Shown here: positions 26,729-35,850 of the stretch, piece by piece
Layout of the letters: every line of letters starts with the position of its first letter
Position numbering within the stretch: position 1 is the stretch's first letter
Source of the DNA: Rhizocola hellebori
Lineage (GTDB): Bacteria; Actinomycetota; Actinomycetes; Mycobacteriales; Micromonosporaceae
Assembly (NCBI RefSeq): GCF_016862955.1
Contig: NZ_BONY01000023.1
Coordinates: 1-64,000 of the forward strand
Direction: 5' to 3'
Length of the DNA: 64,000 bases
Notes under the pieces: generated by a model
What the model was told of the DNA's origin: nothing
The model's database searches: none
Seen by the model: the letters and a program-made list of their open reading frames with translations, nothing else
Translations under genes and position numbers: made by a program

Positions 26729-26916
26729 GCGCGGTCGAAATCCCCCGCCCGCACCCCGTCGATAAAGGCGGCCCACTCGGCACGCGAGAGGGCCAACATA
26801 GGACCTAGGTTTTTCGAATCCCGCACAAGCACAGCATCGCCTGCGGAAGCGACCTCGACACAGGCGCTTGATTCACAGCGGCTGGCCTTACGCCAGTCCA
26901 GCTCAAGTTCATTCAC
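26725..26916 (-). CDS. DUF397 protein
   Basis: This is a 63-residue DUF397 protein (WRKASRCESSACVEVA ... VLVRDSKNLG ... WAAFIDGVRAGDF). The GTG start at 26916 follows GGGGAC. It is convergent with the other DUF397 gene, and the two stop codons share the four bases CTAG at 26725-26728. Sequence identity between the two is moderate, so they are diverged paralogues rather than a recent duplication. Confidence 0.85.
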   Translation of the reverse strand: MNELELDWRKASRCESSACVEVASAGDAVLVRDSKNLGPMLALSRAEWAAFIDGVRAGDFDRA

Positions 26917-27225
26917 GTGCGGTCCCCTGGGATGACATTGACCTTCAGCCAGTATCAACGCGCGACTGGGCTATCAGACGCGCGTCGATTTGACATATTT
27001 TGGACAGACCACCAGCCGGTCCCGGTGGGGTCCGTCCAAAGGGCGATCTCATTCGCTGACATATGGCCAATTGATGTGTGGCCACATATCAACGGGGAGA
27101 TCGTACACATGCCACCCTAGGTTGACAATAACTGACTGTGACCTGGGTCTTTGTGGCGTCACCGGCGTGACCTGGGGAAATGAATATCCGACGGGTACGG
27201 ACGATGAGGCAGCGACTACCAACAG
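26917..27225. other. intergenic region with two palindromes
   Basis: No gene is seen. An inverted repeat with 11-base arms (ACGCGCGACTG at 26958-26968, CAGACGCGCGT at 26975-26985, 10 of 11 pairs) may terminate the XRE gene or act as an operator for the DUF397 gene. A perfect TGTGGCCACA lies at 27077-27086. TTGACA words occur at 26990 and 27122, but no convincing -10 partner was found. Confidence 0.5.
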
Positions 27226-28089
27226 TTACTTTGATCGAAGCTTCTCAGCCTTCGCCCGGATGAGGCTCGCCGTGTCTTCTTCGGTCAGTGCCACGTCCCA
27301 GAAGGCTTCGAAGCGTTCGCGGTAGAGCCGGATTCTTTCGGAGCTGTTCACCATCTCGTCGGCCATCTGCGCCTCGAGGTAGAGCACCGCGTTTTCCTCT
27401 TCACCGAAATCGAGCACCATGAACGGATTCAGCATCGCCAGATGCGCGCCCGCGCCGAAGGGGAGGATCCTGACCCGGAAGTTGAGAATGCCCGTCAACC
27501 GCAGCAGCTCCCACAGCTGCTCCACCATGACCTCCGGCCCACCGACCTCGCGATGCAGCACCGACTCGTCGAGCACAAGGTAGTACTGCGAGTCGGTGGT
27601 GAGGGCGAGCTCTCTCCGGCGCATCCGCACCTCGAAACGCACCGCCCGGTCGGCCTCGGACAGTTGCTCCCAGTTCTTCAGAATCATCTCGGCATAGCCG
27701 GTGGTCTGCAGGAAACCCGGTATCAGCGCGGGGTTGTAGACCCTGATCGCGCTGGCCTCGGTCTCGAATTGGAGCAGCTGCAAGGTGGCCGCGGTCAGAT
27801 GCTCACGGTATTGCGGCTGATCCCACCAGCCCTTGCGGCGGGAGGCTCTCGCCACCTCCACCAGCTGCTGCACCCGCTTGGCATCGGTGACGTCATAGTG
27901 GGCGAGCAGAGCTTTGAGGTCGGTGCTGGAGACGGTCACGTCCCCGCTCTCGATGCGCTGCACCTTGGACAGGGACCAGTCGAAGTCTTCGGCGACCTGC
28001 CCCTGGGTGAACCCTCTGGCCTCCCGTGCCTTGCGCAGGGCGAGGCGGAGGCGGCGGCGCGCGACCGCGGGCGACTCACCCGAGACCAT
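27226..28089 (-). CDS. XRE-family regulator with DUF5753 domain
   Basis: This 287-residue regulator has an N-terminal lambda-type helix-turn-helix (ALRKAREARGFTQGQVAEDFDWSLSKVQRIESG) and a C-terminal DUF5753 region (ASAIRVYNPALIPGFLQTTGYAEMIL onward). Such proteins are abundant in mycelial actinobacteria and normally partner DUF397 proteins, two of which lie just downstream. Met at 28089 is chosen by GAGAGAAG upstream; Mets at 28104 and 28113 are alternatives. Confidence 0.88.
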   Translation of the reverse strand: MVSGESPAVARRRLRLALRKAREARGFTQGQVAEDFDWSLSKVQRIESGDVTVSSTDLKALLAHYDVTDAKRVQQLVEVARASRRKGWWDQPQYREHLTAATLQLLQFETEASAIRVYNPALIPGFLQTTGYAEMILKNWEQLSEADRAVRFEVRMRRRELALTTDSQYYLVLDESVLHREVGGPEVMVEQLWELLRLTGILNFRVRILPFGAGAHLAMLNPFMVLDFGEEENAVLYLEAQMADEMVNSSERIRLYRERFEAFWDVALTEEDTASLIRAKAEKLRSK

Positions 28090-28241
28090 GGCAGCTTCTC
28101 TCATCCCCGCCATGTCGCTGGGCCAAAAGGCCAAACGACGTATGGCAAACTGAGGTCCGGCAAGGACGGGGCCGAGACTACACCCGGGAAGAAGCAGCAA
28201 CAATCAGCGAGCCAGAGATGACACTAGCGACCTGATGACAA

Positions 28242-28676
28242 TCAGTGAGCGAATTCGCGGCTCTCCAAGGCACGGCGCAGCCCACGGCGCACCTGGCCCA
28301 GCAGCCGCTCATCCGATGTCCGGAGTAGACAGACGGCCCGGCCTCGATAAATAGCTCGCAGCTCGTAAGGCTCGTCGCGGTGTTGCCAGCACCCCGCCGC
28401 CACCCCCGACGCGACGGCCGTCACCAAGAGTGCGGTAATCGCTATCGACGGCGAGCCCACCGTCCAGAAAGCCACCGCGCCGGCGATGATCGCCGCCAGC
28501 ACCATGACGGTGGAACCGGCTCGGGCCCATGGAGTTCCCATGATCGTCCGCTCGGCCTCGCGCACAATGTGGATGCCCCCCAGATCCCTTATGGGGAACA
28601 ACTGGAACCTCGGGATGCGCGTCTCGAACACTTCGTGGGTGATCCGCGCGCAGGGCCCGTGATAGAAGACTGTCAT
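28242..28676 (-). CDS. DUF6232 membrane protein
   Basis: This 144-residue protein resembles the DUF6232 group: a small N-terminal beta-rich part (TVFYHGPCARITHEVFETR ... FPIRDLGGIHIVRE), two adjacent membrane helices (about 55-100) and a basic cytoplasmic tail. The second of two close Mets is preferred because GGAAGGA is seven bases upstream. The function is unknown. Members often occur near RHS- or secretion-related loci, but nothing here links it firmly to a neighbour. Confidence 0.7.
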   Translation of the reverse strand: MTVFYHGPCARITHEVFETRIPRFQLFPIRDLGGIHIVREAERTIMGTPWARAGSTVMVLAAIIAGAVAFWTVGSPSIAITALLVTAVASGVAAGCWQHRDEPYELRAIYRGRAVCLLRTSDERLLGQVRRGLRRALESREFAH

Positions 28677-28682
28677 CTTCAT

Positions 28683-28912
28683 TCCTTCCCTCGCTGAAGC
28701 GTTGCGAGAGGGAGGGGATTGAGACAGGATGACAGGTGCATGGGTCCTGCCCTCTCGCGAAGGGTGGCCTAAAGGCGGTAGTCGGGTGCCAGCCCGGTTG
28801 CCGCCACATTTGCATATGCGGGCTAGCCTCGATGCTGCCCAGCGGACTCAAGTATGAGTGAGCTTGGACGTGATCGCCATAATGCAAAGTGCCACACCGC
28901 AGATTGCAGTAT
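28683..28912. other. intergenic region with inverted repeats
   Basis: No gene is seen. GCGAGAGGG (28704-28712) and CCCTCTCGC (28750-28758) are 9-bp inverted arms flanking a direct repeat of GACAGG, just upstream of the DUF6232 gene, and could form its operator. A bulged stem pairing GGCGG (28774-28778) with CCGCC (28801-28805) and CGGG with CCCG may terminate the TPR gene. Confidence 0.4.
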
Positions 28913-29644
28913 TCACTCACCTTCCAGATAGGACTCGTTAGCCGCGATTTCTTCTGCCACATAGGGATCGGCCGCACCGACGTCGGTGGCGGCCAATTCG
29001 CGTAGCTCCGCGAGCGCCTCATCGCGGCGGCCGAGGGCACGCGCGGCTCGAGCCCGAGTCCAGCGCGCCACGTGGTAGGACTTGCGGGCCGCGTCGCTGT
29101 CGAGGTTTTCGAGCACCTTCGCGCGGGCGGCGACGGCCCAGTCGAAGAGCGAATAGGCCGTCTCCCACTCCTCTTCGTCGGCGAGTCTCCAACCCATGTT
29201 GTTCTGCAGCGCGCCGGTCATGCTGAGCGCGAGGGGATCGTCGCTTTCCTGGGCGGCGCCCAGACCTTCCAAAAACCAATGCAGATGCTCGTCGGGCAGC
29301 GCGATGGCTAGCATGTGCGCCGCATCGGCGGCGAGGCCCGCCAGACCCTGCGTCTGCGCTAGCTCAAAGGCCTCACGGAACAGCGGCACGGCCCTCTCGG
29401 CATCGCCGGCGGAACGATAGACCCGGCCTCGCTCGAGAAGCGCTCGGATCCTTGGCTCCCCTTCGATATCGGCGGTTTCATCCAGTACCAGATGAGCCTG
29501 GTCGAAATCCCCCGCCAAACCGTGACTTCGGGCAATCTGCGTGCGCACGACGGCGGCCACGGCCTCGAAACGCGCCCGGGATCCCGCCGGGTCGTCAAAG
29601 TCCCACAGCGAAAGGATCAAACGGTTGCTCTCCCACTCGATCAT
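28913..29644 (-). CDS. TPR-repeat protein
   Basis: This 243-residue alpha-helical protein has tetratricopeptide-like repeats (for example ALLERGRVYRSAGDAERAVPLFREAFELA and MTGALQNNMGWRLADEEEWETAYSLFDWAVAA). It has no signal peptide or enzyme motif, so it is probably a cytoplasmic interaction protein. Its start is only 37 bases from a perfect copy of the LacI palindrome GGAGAGCGCTCTCC, so it may be controlled with the beta-glucan genes, although no functional link is obvious. Confidence 0.7.
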   Translation of the reverse strand: MIEWESNRLILSLWDFDDPAGSRARFEAVAAVVRTQIARSHGLAGDFDQAHLVLDETADIEGEPRIRALLERGRVYRSAGDAERAVPLFREAFELAQTQGLAGLAADAAHMLAIALPDEHLHWFLEGLGAAQESDDPLALSMTGALQNNMGWRLADEEEWETAYSLFDWAVAARAKVLENLDSDAARKSYHVARWTRARAARALGRRDEALAELRELAATDVGAADPYVAEEIAANESYLEGE

Positions 29645-29680
29645 CCGCTCAGCCTAATCCGCCGGGCGGAGGCCGAATTT

Positions 29681-29694
29681 GGAGAGCGCTCTCC
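29681..29694. promoter_or_regulatory. LacI palindrome copy 1, left edge
   Basis: GGAGAGCGCTCTCC, a perfect 14-bp palindrome, lies 3' of the LacI gene and upstream of the TPR gene. It is preceded by TTT, exactly as copy 5 at the right edge is. Confidence 0.85.
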
Positions 29695-29703
29695 ACTGTG
29701 GAG

Positions 29704-30750
29704 CTACGCCGAGTGCCGGACCACCAGGCTCGGCTCGAAGATGACCGAGGTGACGCGGGTGCTCGGGTCGTCGATGCGGGCGATGAGCAGGCGCACGGCC
29801 TCGGCTGCCATGTCTTCCATGGGATGGCGCACGGTGGTCAGCGTGGGCCGGGCGGCCAGCGCCGGGGTGCTGTCGTCGAAGCCGATGACCGCCACCTCGT
29901 CGGGGACGGCGCGGTCAAGCTCGCGAAGCGCGTGGACGGCGCCCTGGGCCATCAGGTCGTTGAGGGCGAAGACGCCATCGAGACCTGGCTCCTCGGCGAG
30001 CAGCTTGCGCATGCCGGCCTCGCCGCTGGCGAGGGTGAAGTTGCCTTCCACACAAGGGATGTAGGCGTGGCCGTGCCTGGCCATCGCCTGGCGGAACCCG
30101 GCCAGGCGGTCCTGGCTGGCCGGCACGTCGGCCGGGCCGGAGATGATGCCGATGCGCTCGCAGCCGCGCGCTATCAGGTGTTCGGCGGCCATCGCGGCGC
30201 CGCGGTCGTTGGCTACGTCCACGTAGCTGATCGGCGTGGGAATGGCAGGCCGTCCAAACAGGACAGCCGGGATCCCCGCGTCGGCGATGAGCCGGGGCAG
30301 CGTGTCGCCCGGGTGCAGGGAGAGGATGACCACGCCGTCGGCGTGGCCCTGGCGCAGATCGCCGACGACCTTGACCCGGGCCTCGTCCGTGCCGGCAAGC
30401 ATGAGGGCCAGGTGCACCCCGGTCGGGCGCAGCACGCTGAGCACCCCGCCCACCACGCGCCCGAAATAGGGGTCGGTGAAGAAGCGGCTCATAAACGGAT
30501 CGTTGACGCTGTGGTCCTCCGAGTCGGAGACCAGCAGGGCCACCGAACCGGTGCGGCGGGTCACCAGCGAGCGGGCCGCGCGGTTGGGCACATATCCGGT
30601 CGCGTTGACGGCACGCCAGACCACCTCGTGAAGCTCGGGGTCAACGTTGCGAACCCCATTGATCACCCGGGAGACCGTTGCCCGCGAGACCCCGGCCACC
30701 TGGGCAACGTCTTCCAACGTCGGTGACCGCGGGACCTCAGAAGTGCTCAT
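29704..30750 (-). CDS. LacI-family regulator of the beta-glucan module
   Basis: This 348-residue regulator has an N-terminal helix-turn-helix (TLEDVAQVAGVSRATVSRVINGVRNV) and a sugar-binding effector domain. The start at 30750 gives the standard LacI N-terminus. A perfect palindrome lies 22 bases upstream, implying autoregulation. The same palindrome controls both flanking hydrolase genes, and AGCGCT-centred sites are typical LacI operators. A beta-1,3- or mixed-linkage gluco-oligosaccharide inducer is inferred from the GH16-like and GH1 neighbours. Confidence 0.92.
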   Translation of the reverse strand: MSTSEVPRSPTLEDVAQVAGVSRATVSRVINGVRNVDPELHEVVWRAVNATGYVPNRAARSLVTRRTGSVALLVSDSEDHSVNDPFMSRFFTDPYFGRVVGGVLSVLRPTGVHLALMLAGTDEARVKVVGDLRQGHADGVVILSLHPGDTLPRLIADAGIPAVLFGRPAIPTPISYVDVANDRGAAMAAEHLIARGCERIGIISGPADVPASQDRLAGFRQAMARHGHAYIPCVEGNFTLASGEAGMRKLLAEEPGLDGVFALNDLMAQGAVHALRELDRAVPDEVAVIGFDDSTPALAARPTLTTVRHPMEDMAAEAVRLLIARIDDPSTRVTSVIFEPSLVVRHSA

Positions 30751-30771
30751 GGCAGCCTTTATAGCACAGAG

Positions 30772-30785
30772 GGAGAGCGCTCTCC
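30772..30785. promoter_or_regulatory. LacI palindrome copy 2, lacI promoter
   Basis: GGAGAGCGCTCTCC, 22 bases upstream of the LacI start and 33 bases 3' of the GH16-like gene. An autoregulatory operator is the straightforward reading. Confidence 0.85.
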
Positions 30786-30818
30786 GCCGCTGAAGTGGCG
30801 GAGAGCACCCGGAACCCG

Positions 30819-33800
30819 CTAACGATAAACACCGAACTCCCACAACGAATAGCCAAACGTGGTCGCCCGAACGGTCCCGCTGATCCGAACATAGCGGCCC
30901 GAGCCGGTCAGATTCAGATCATCGAACCCGCCGTCGCCGGTGGTGGTCGAGTAGATCGTGCTCCAGCCGGCGCCATCGGTGGAGGTCTGGATCTGGTAGG
31001 ACCGCGCGTAGGCATCCTCCCAGGCCAGCTGAATGTGGTTGAAGCTCTGCACGCTGCCCAGATCGACCTGGATCCATTGCGGGTCGCTCCAGTCGCTGGC
31101 CCAGCGGGTGGTGAAGTTGCCGTCGTTGGCGAAGGACGGCAGCTGCGGCCCGCTCGGCCCGGTCGGCTGGTAGGACGAGGCGGTGGCCGGCCGGTTGAGC
31201 GCGATGTTGGTGCCCGGCACTGTCGGCGGGACCACCTTGAACGAGCGCGTCTCGATGCCGACGTTGCCCTGCCCGTCATAGGCGTAGACGTAGACCTTCC
31301 AGACGCCCATCTGCTGCGGCGCGGTGACCGAGAACGAGCCCGCGCCGGTCTGGGTGAACCGCACGTGGTCGAAGCCGCGATTGCCGTTGATGTGCTTGTT
31401 GGAGAACATCAGGTTGTAGCGGATCGCGTCCCCGTTGGGGTCGGTCGCGCCGACGTTGACCGTGAACTGGCCCCCGGCGGGCACAGCCGTCTGGTTGCCC
31501 ACCGACATGGAGGTGATCTCCGGTGGGGTGTTGGCTGATGGGGTACCGGTATAAGCCTGCTTCAAAGCGTGATAACCCAAGCGCCGCCAGCCTCCGGTGT
31601 AGGTGTTGAGCCAGACCCCGCCGAAGTCGTTTTCGAGCCCGTAGTGAAACTCGGTGGCGCCCAAGGCAACCCCGGGATGGGCCTTGATGGCGTTCCAGCT
31701 GGCCGTGTAGCCGGCCCGTTTCTGCAGATCGGTCGGCTCGGTGGGGACGCCGTTGAGGTCGTTGGGAACCTCCCACTCCCCGGCCGGACCGGCCTCGGTG
31801 ACGACGTAGGGCTTGGTGTGGCCCTGGGCGATCCAGTCGGCCTTGACCCCGCCGATGGCGCCGTAGGAGTTGACCGCAAGCAGATCGAGGGCGGGCGAAT
31901 GTGTCTTGTAGTAGGGCCAGGCGCCGGTCCAAGCATCGGTCGAGGTGACCGGGTGGTTGGCGTCGGCGGCGTGGATCGCCACCGCCACTTCGTTGACGAA
32001 TTGGGCGTAGGCGACCCGGCGCTGCTCCACCACGTTGGCCGGCAAACCGAAGTCCTGCATGGTGAGGATCACCTCGTTGCCCACGTCCCACATCAGCACG
32101 CCCTGCTGTCCCTTGAGCGCGTTGACCCGTGCCACGATCTCGTTCTTGACCGCGGTTTTGTAAGCGGTGTCGGCGACGTAGTCCGCGCCCTGGTTCAGCC
32201 AGTGCCCGACGATCACCTTGATTCCGTGCTGCGCCGCCTTGTCCAGCAACGCCGGCGTGTTGGCATCGACGCCCCAGGTGCGAATGGTGTTGACGCCCAT
32301 AGCTTTCAGGTCCCGGACGTAGCCGTCGAGCGCGCCCTGCGGCGGGCCATAGGTGATGCCCTTGACCTCCCAGGGCGCGCCGTTGACCTGAAGCTGCCAT
32401 GCCCCTTGACTTCCGGTGACCCGAACCACGCTCGGGCCGCCCGGCGTGGCCGGATCGGTCATCGCGGGCGGGGCGGCCCCGCTGCGCTTGGCGACGGAGA
32501 CTGACTCGACGCTCAGGATCCCGCCGCTCGTGGTGGCCGCGGTCGGCGTGGTCTGCCCGGCGAGCGCGTTGGGCAGCGAGCCGCCGATGGCCAGATCTAG
32601 GCGCAGATAGAACCCGTGCTGCACGGCGGCTTGCCAAGCGGCGACGCCTACCTGGCTCTCCCGCACTATCCAGGTTTGCACGCCATCGAGGTAGAAGCGG
32701 ATCTCCTCGTCGGTCTTGCTGCGGTCGATGATCTGCGTGTACTCGTGGAAACCGGTCTGGCATCCGGCACAGGTGGCGAACCCGCTGGTGCGGCCGTTGT
32801 ACTCGGCGCACACGCCATCGGGCGCCGTTCCACAGTGGAGGGTCTGCGCGAGCTGGCTGCGCCCATTGACGTCGGTCATGATGTCGGTCTCGCCGACGCC
32901 GGGCCAGTTGTTGTAGTTGCCGCGGTAGGCGGCTCCGGTCGCGCGGAAGCCGGGCCAATAGCCGAGCCCGTTCGCAACGTCGGGCTGCTTGAGGTTGGCG
33001 GTGAAGCGCACCTGCTCCCCCGCGGCTGCCCCGAAATCGGTGCGCTGGGTTTCGATGCGGCCCGAGGTCCAGTTGCCCGCTCCGTCGCGAACCGCGCGCA
33101 CGTTCAGCTTGCCCGCGCCGTCCAGGGTCACGTTGGCCGCGCTCATCGTTTCCACTTCACCGGTGCCCCAGTTCGCCGCGCCGCCCGGGTACTGGGTTCC
33201 GGTGCGCACCAACCAGTTCGCGGCGTTGAGCGTGGTGCCGTTGAAGTCCTCGGACCAGACCGTGGTCCACGCCGGGTCGGGGGTGGAGGTCGGGGTGGAG
33301 GTCGGCGTGCCGGCCGGACCCGTTCGCACCACCATCTCCCACAGCGAGTAACCCCAACCCGTGCCACGGGTCGTGCCGTACATGCGCACGTAGCGCCCGG
33401 AGCCGGAAACGTTGAGGGTTTCCGTGCCGCCGGCGCCGGTGGTCGTGGAGTAGATGGTGGTCCAGGTGTTCCCGTCGGCCGAGGTCTGGATCTGGTATGC
33501 GCGCCCGTAGGCGCCCTCCCACTGCAGGACCACCTGGCAGACGCTCATCGTCGAGCCCAGATCGACGCGAAGCCACTGGGGATCGGCGAAAAGGCTGCCC
33601 CAGCGGGTGCCGGGGTTGCCGTCGAAAGCTTCGGCCGGGCTGCCGATTTCGACGGAGGAAGCGGTGGCGGGCCTGTTCAGCGCGGCGTTGCCGGAGCAGG
33701 CGGGCGGGGCGCCGCCGATGGAGCCGTAGACCTGGAACTCCCAGAGCGAGTAGCCGTAACCCGTTGCGCGCGCGGTGCCGTTCATCCGCACGTGCCGGCC

Positions 33801-34193
33801 TGAGCCGGTGACGTTGAGGGTTTCCACGCCACCCGCACCGGTGCTGGTCGAGTAGATATTGGTCCAGGTCACGCCGTCGGGCGAGGTCTGGATCTGGTAG
33901 GTACGGGCGAAGGCGCCCTCCCAGCGGAGGACGACCTGGTTGATGGTGGCGGTCGCACCAAGGTCCACGGCGATCCACTGCGGGTCGCTCCATTGACTCG
34001 ACCAGCGGGTGCCGTTGTTGCCGTCGAAGGCCAGAGCGGCTGGCACGTCGGCACCCTGAACCGACGAAGCCGTGGCCGGTTTGCCCTGGGAAAGGAGCAC
34101 GTCGGCGGCGCTCGCAGCGGAGATCACCACCAGCGCCGAGGCCGCCACGAGGGTGCTGGCGGCAAGGGATAGGAGCACGCCTTTGGGTTTCAC
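30819..34193 (-). CDS. secreted GH16-like plus TIM-barrel glycosidase with three discoidin domains
   Basis: This exported protein has 1124 residues. In order: signal peptide (about 1-29), two F5/8C discoidin domains (about 30-155 and 160-290), a TPTST linker, a GH16-like beta-jelly roll (about 315-575), a GH2/GH5-type TIM barrel (about 590-890), an Ig-like segment, and a third discoidin domain (about 990-1124). The barrel has likely acid/base E707 (MWDVGNEV) and nucleophile E800 (VVTEAG). In the GH16 motif the usual ExDxxE reads E435-T-D437-I-M-T440, so the canonical acid/base Glu is absent. The GTG at 34193 starts a good signal peptide. LacI palindromes and the GH1 neighbour suggest beta-1,3-glucan breakdown. 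Confidence 0.85.
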   Translation of the reverse strand: MKPKGVLLSLAASTLVAASALVVISAASAADVLLSQGKPATASSVQGADVPAALAFDGNNGTRWSSQWSDPQWIAVDLGATATINQVVLRWEGAFARTYQIQTSPDGVTWTNIYSTSTGAGGVETLNVTGSGRHVRMNGTARATGYGYSLWEFQVYGSIGGAPPACSGNAALNRPATASSVEIGSPAEAFDGNPGTRWGSLFADPQWLRVDLGSTMSVCQVVLQWEGAYGRAYQIQTSADGNTWTTIYSTTTGAGGTETLNVSGSGRYVRMYGTTRGTGWGYSLWEMVVRTGPAGTPTSTPTSTPDPAWTTVWSEDFNGTTLNAANWLVRTGTQYPGGAANWGTGEVETMSAANVTLDGAGKLNVRAVRDGAGNWTSGRIETQRTDFGAAAGEQVRFTANLKQPDVANGLGYWPGFRATGAAYRGNYNNWPGVGETDIMTDVNGRSQLAQTLHCGTAPDGVCAEYNGRTSGFATCAGCQTGFHEYTQIIDRSKTDEEIRFYLDGVQTWIVRESQVGVAAWQAAVQHGFYLRLDLAIGGSLPNALAGQTTPTAATTSGGILSVESVSVAKRSGAAPPAMTDPATPGGPSVVRVTGSQGAWQLQVNGAPWEVKGITYGPPQGALDGYVRDLKAMGVNTIRTWGVDANTPALLDKAAQHGIKVIVGHWLNQGADYVADTAYKTAVKNEIVARVNALKGQQGVLMWDVGNEVILTMQDFGLPANVVEQRRVAYAQFVNEVAVAIHAADANHPVTSTDAWTGAWPYYKTHSPALDLLAVNSYGAIGGVKADWIAQGHTKPYVVTEAGPAGEWEVPNDLNGVPTEPTDLQKRAGYTASWNAIKAHPGVALGATEFHYGLENDFGGVWLNTYTGGWRRLGYHALKQAYTGTPSANTPPEITSMSVGNQTAVPAGGQFTVNVGATDPNGDAIRYNLMFSNKHINGNRGFDHVRFTQTGAGSFSVTAPQQMGVWKVYVYAYDGQGNVGIETRSFKVVPPTVPGTNIALNRPATASSYQPTGPSGPQLPSFANDGNFTTRWASDWSDPQWIQVDLGSVQSFNHIQLAWEDAYARSYQIQTSTDGAGWSTIYSTTTGDGGFDDLNLTGSGRYVRISGTVRATTFGYSLWEFGVYR

Positions 34194-34228
34194 GGAACCT
34201 GCCTCTCGGTCCGGACACGGGGATCGAT

Positions 34229-34242
34229 GGAGAGCGCTCTCC
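34229..34242. promoter_or_regulatory. LacI palindrome copy 3, GH16-like gene promoter
   Basis: GGAGAGCGCTCTCC, 36 bases upstream of the GH16-like gene's start in the divergent promoter. Its centre is 146 bp from that of copy 4, close to 14 helical turns, which would allow looping. Confidence 0.85.
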
Positions 34243-34374
34243 GTGTTGGACGAAGTGTTACGCCCGGGTTTCCCAACTGTCAAGACATCTATCGATCTCC
34301 GCGTGCGTATACGTGCCTAAAGTGGACACGGTATTGACAGAACCGCACATAAAAGCTCAGTGTTGGACCCACTT

Positions 34375-34388
34375 GGAGAGCGCTCTCC
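34375..34388. promoter_or_regulatory. LacI palindrome copy 4, GH1 promoter
   Basis: GGAGAGCGCTCTCC immediately before the GH1 open frame, 33 bases upstream of the preferred ATG. It would cover the 5' end of the GH1 message. Confidence 0.85.
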
Positions 34389-34421
34389 GTGATTGAGAGC
34401 GATGACGAAAGTGGTGCCGGG

Positions 34422-35843
34422 ATGATGACTTCTTCCCTGATGGCAGCCGGTTCCCCGGCTCACGGCGAGCTTACCGAGCTGCGGTTTCCAGCAGGCTTTT
34501 GGTGGGGAGCGGCGACCGCCTCCTACCAGATCGAAGGCGCCACCGACGAGGATGGCCGCACTCCCTGCATCTGGGACACCTTCGCCGCCACCGAAGGCAA
34601 GGTTGTCAACGGCGACAGCGGCGCCGGCGCGACCGAACACTATTTCCGTTACCGCGACGACGTCGCGCTGATGGCCAGCCTTGGCCTCAACGCCTACCGG
34701 TTCTCGGTGGCCTGGCCCCGCATCCGGCCGCGCGGAGGAGACCGGAGCAACCCGGCCGGAATCGCCTTCTACGACAAGCTCGTGGATGAGCTGCTGGGCA
34801 AGGGCATCAAACCGGTCGCCACTCTCTACCACTGGGATCTTCCACAGGAGCTCGAAGACGCGGGCGGCTGGACCAACCGCGACACCGCCCACCGCTTCGG
34901 CGACTACGCCGCCGACGTGGCAGCCGCGCTGGGCGACCGGATCGAGCTGTGGTGCACGCTGAACGAGCCCTGGTGCTCGGCCTTCCTCGGCTACGGCTCG
35001 GGTGCGCACGCCCCCGGCCGGACCAACCACGCGGATTCGCTTGCCGCCGCTCACCATCTCCTGCTCGCGCATGGCCTGGGCACGGCGGCCATCCGCGCCT
35101 CGGGTAAGGACGCCAACATCTCGCTGGCCATCAACGCGGGCGTGGTACGGGCCTTCTCGGACGATCCCGCCGACCTGGACGCGGCGCGGCGCATCGACGG
35201 CATGCTCAACCGGATCTTCCTTGATCCGATCTTCAAGGGCGCCTACCCGCAGGACGTGCTCGCCGACACGGCCCAGACCAGCGACTGGTCCTTCGTCCGC
35301 GAGGGCGACCTTGAGATCATCGGCGCGCCGATCGACGGGCTCGGGCTGAACTACTACCAGCCCGATCTGGTGAGCGCGGCCAACCCTCCGCGCGACGACC
35401 CGCATGGCCCGTACCCGACCGGGGACAGGGTCACCTGGCACCGCGCCGAAGGCCCGCGCACCGACATGGACTGGCCGATCGATCCGAGCGGGCTGGAGGA
35501 GATCCTGCTGCGGATCAAGCGCGACTACGGCGACATCGCGCTCTACATCACCGAAAACGGGGCCGCGTTTCCGGACAAGGTGGTCGACGGCCAGGTTCAG
35601 GACACCGAGCGGATCGACTTCCTGCACCGGCATCTGGTCGCGGCGCACCAGGCATTGCAGGCGGGCGCGAACCTTCGCGGGTACTTCGTCTGGTCGCTGC
35701 TGGACAACTTCGAGTGGGCGCTCGGCTACGGCAAACGCTTCGGCATCATCCACGTCGATTACGAGACCCAGGTCCGCACCCTCAAGCAGAGCGCCCACTG
35801 GTATCGCGACGTCATCGCCTCCGGCGGCGTCCCGCGCCGCTAA
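34422..35843 (+). CDS. GH1 beta-glucosidase
   Basis: This 473-residue cytoplasmic enzyme would hydrolyse cello- or laminari-oligosaccharides to glucose. The GH1 signature is complete: FPAGFWWGAATASYQIEGA near the start, acid/base E182 in TLNEPW and nucleophile E378 in YITENGA. ATG 34422 gives the family-typical length; a GTG at 34389 would add 11 residues directly after the operator. It is divergent from the GH16-like gene and flanked by LacI palindromes on both sides. Confidence 0.94.
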   Translation: MMTSSLMAAGSPAHGELTELRFPAGFWWGAATASYQIEGATDEDGRTPCIWDTFAATEGKVVNGDSGAGATEHYFRYRDDVALMASLGLNAYRFSVAWPRIRPRGGDRSNPAGIAFYDKLVDELLGKGIKPVATLYHWDLPQELEDAGGWTNRDTAHRFGDYAADVAAALGDRIELWCTLNEPWCSAFLGYGSGAHAPGRTNHADSLAAAHHLLLAHGLGTAAIRASGKDANISLAINAGVVRAFSDDPADLDAARRIDGMLNRIFLDPIFKGAYPQDVLADTAQTSDWSFVREGDLEIIGAPIDGLGLNYYQPDLVSAANPPRDDPHGPYPTGDRVTWHRAEGPRTDMDWPIDPSGLEEILLRIKRDYGDIALYITENGAAFPDKVVDGQVQDTERIDFLHRHLVAAHQALQAGANLRGYFVWSLLDNFEWALGYGKRFGIIHVDYETQVRTLKQSAHWYRDVIASGGVPRR

Positions 35844-35850
35844 CGCATTT

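Noticed and set aside
26917-27120. 67-codon plus-strand frame considered as a small gene
   Set aside because: No ribosome binding site or known family. It spans the palindromes and is better read as regulatory DNA.
34389-34421. GTG start for the GH1 gene directly after the LacI palindrome
   Set aside because: No ribosome binding site fits between operator and GTG, and the added residues are not family-like. ATG 34422 is preferred.
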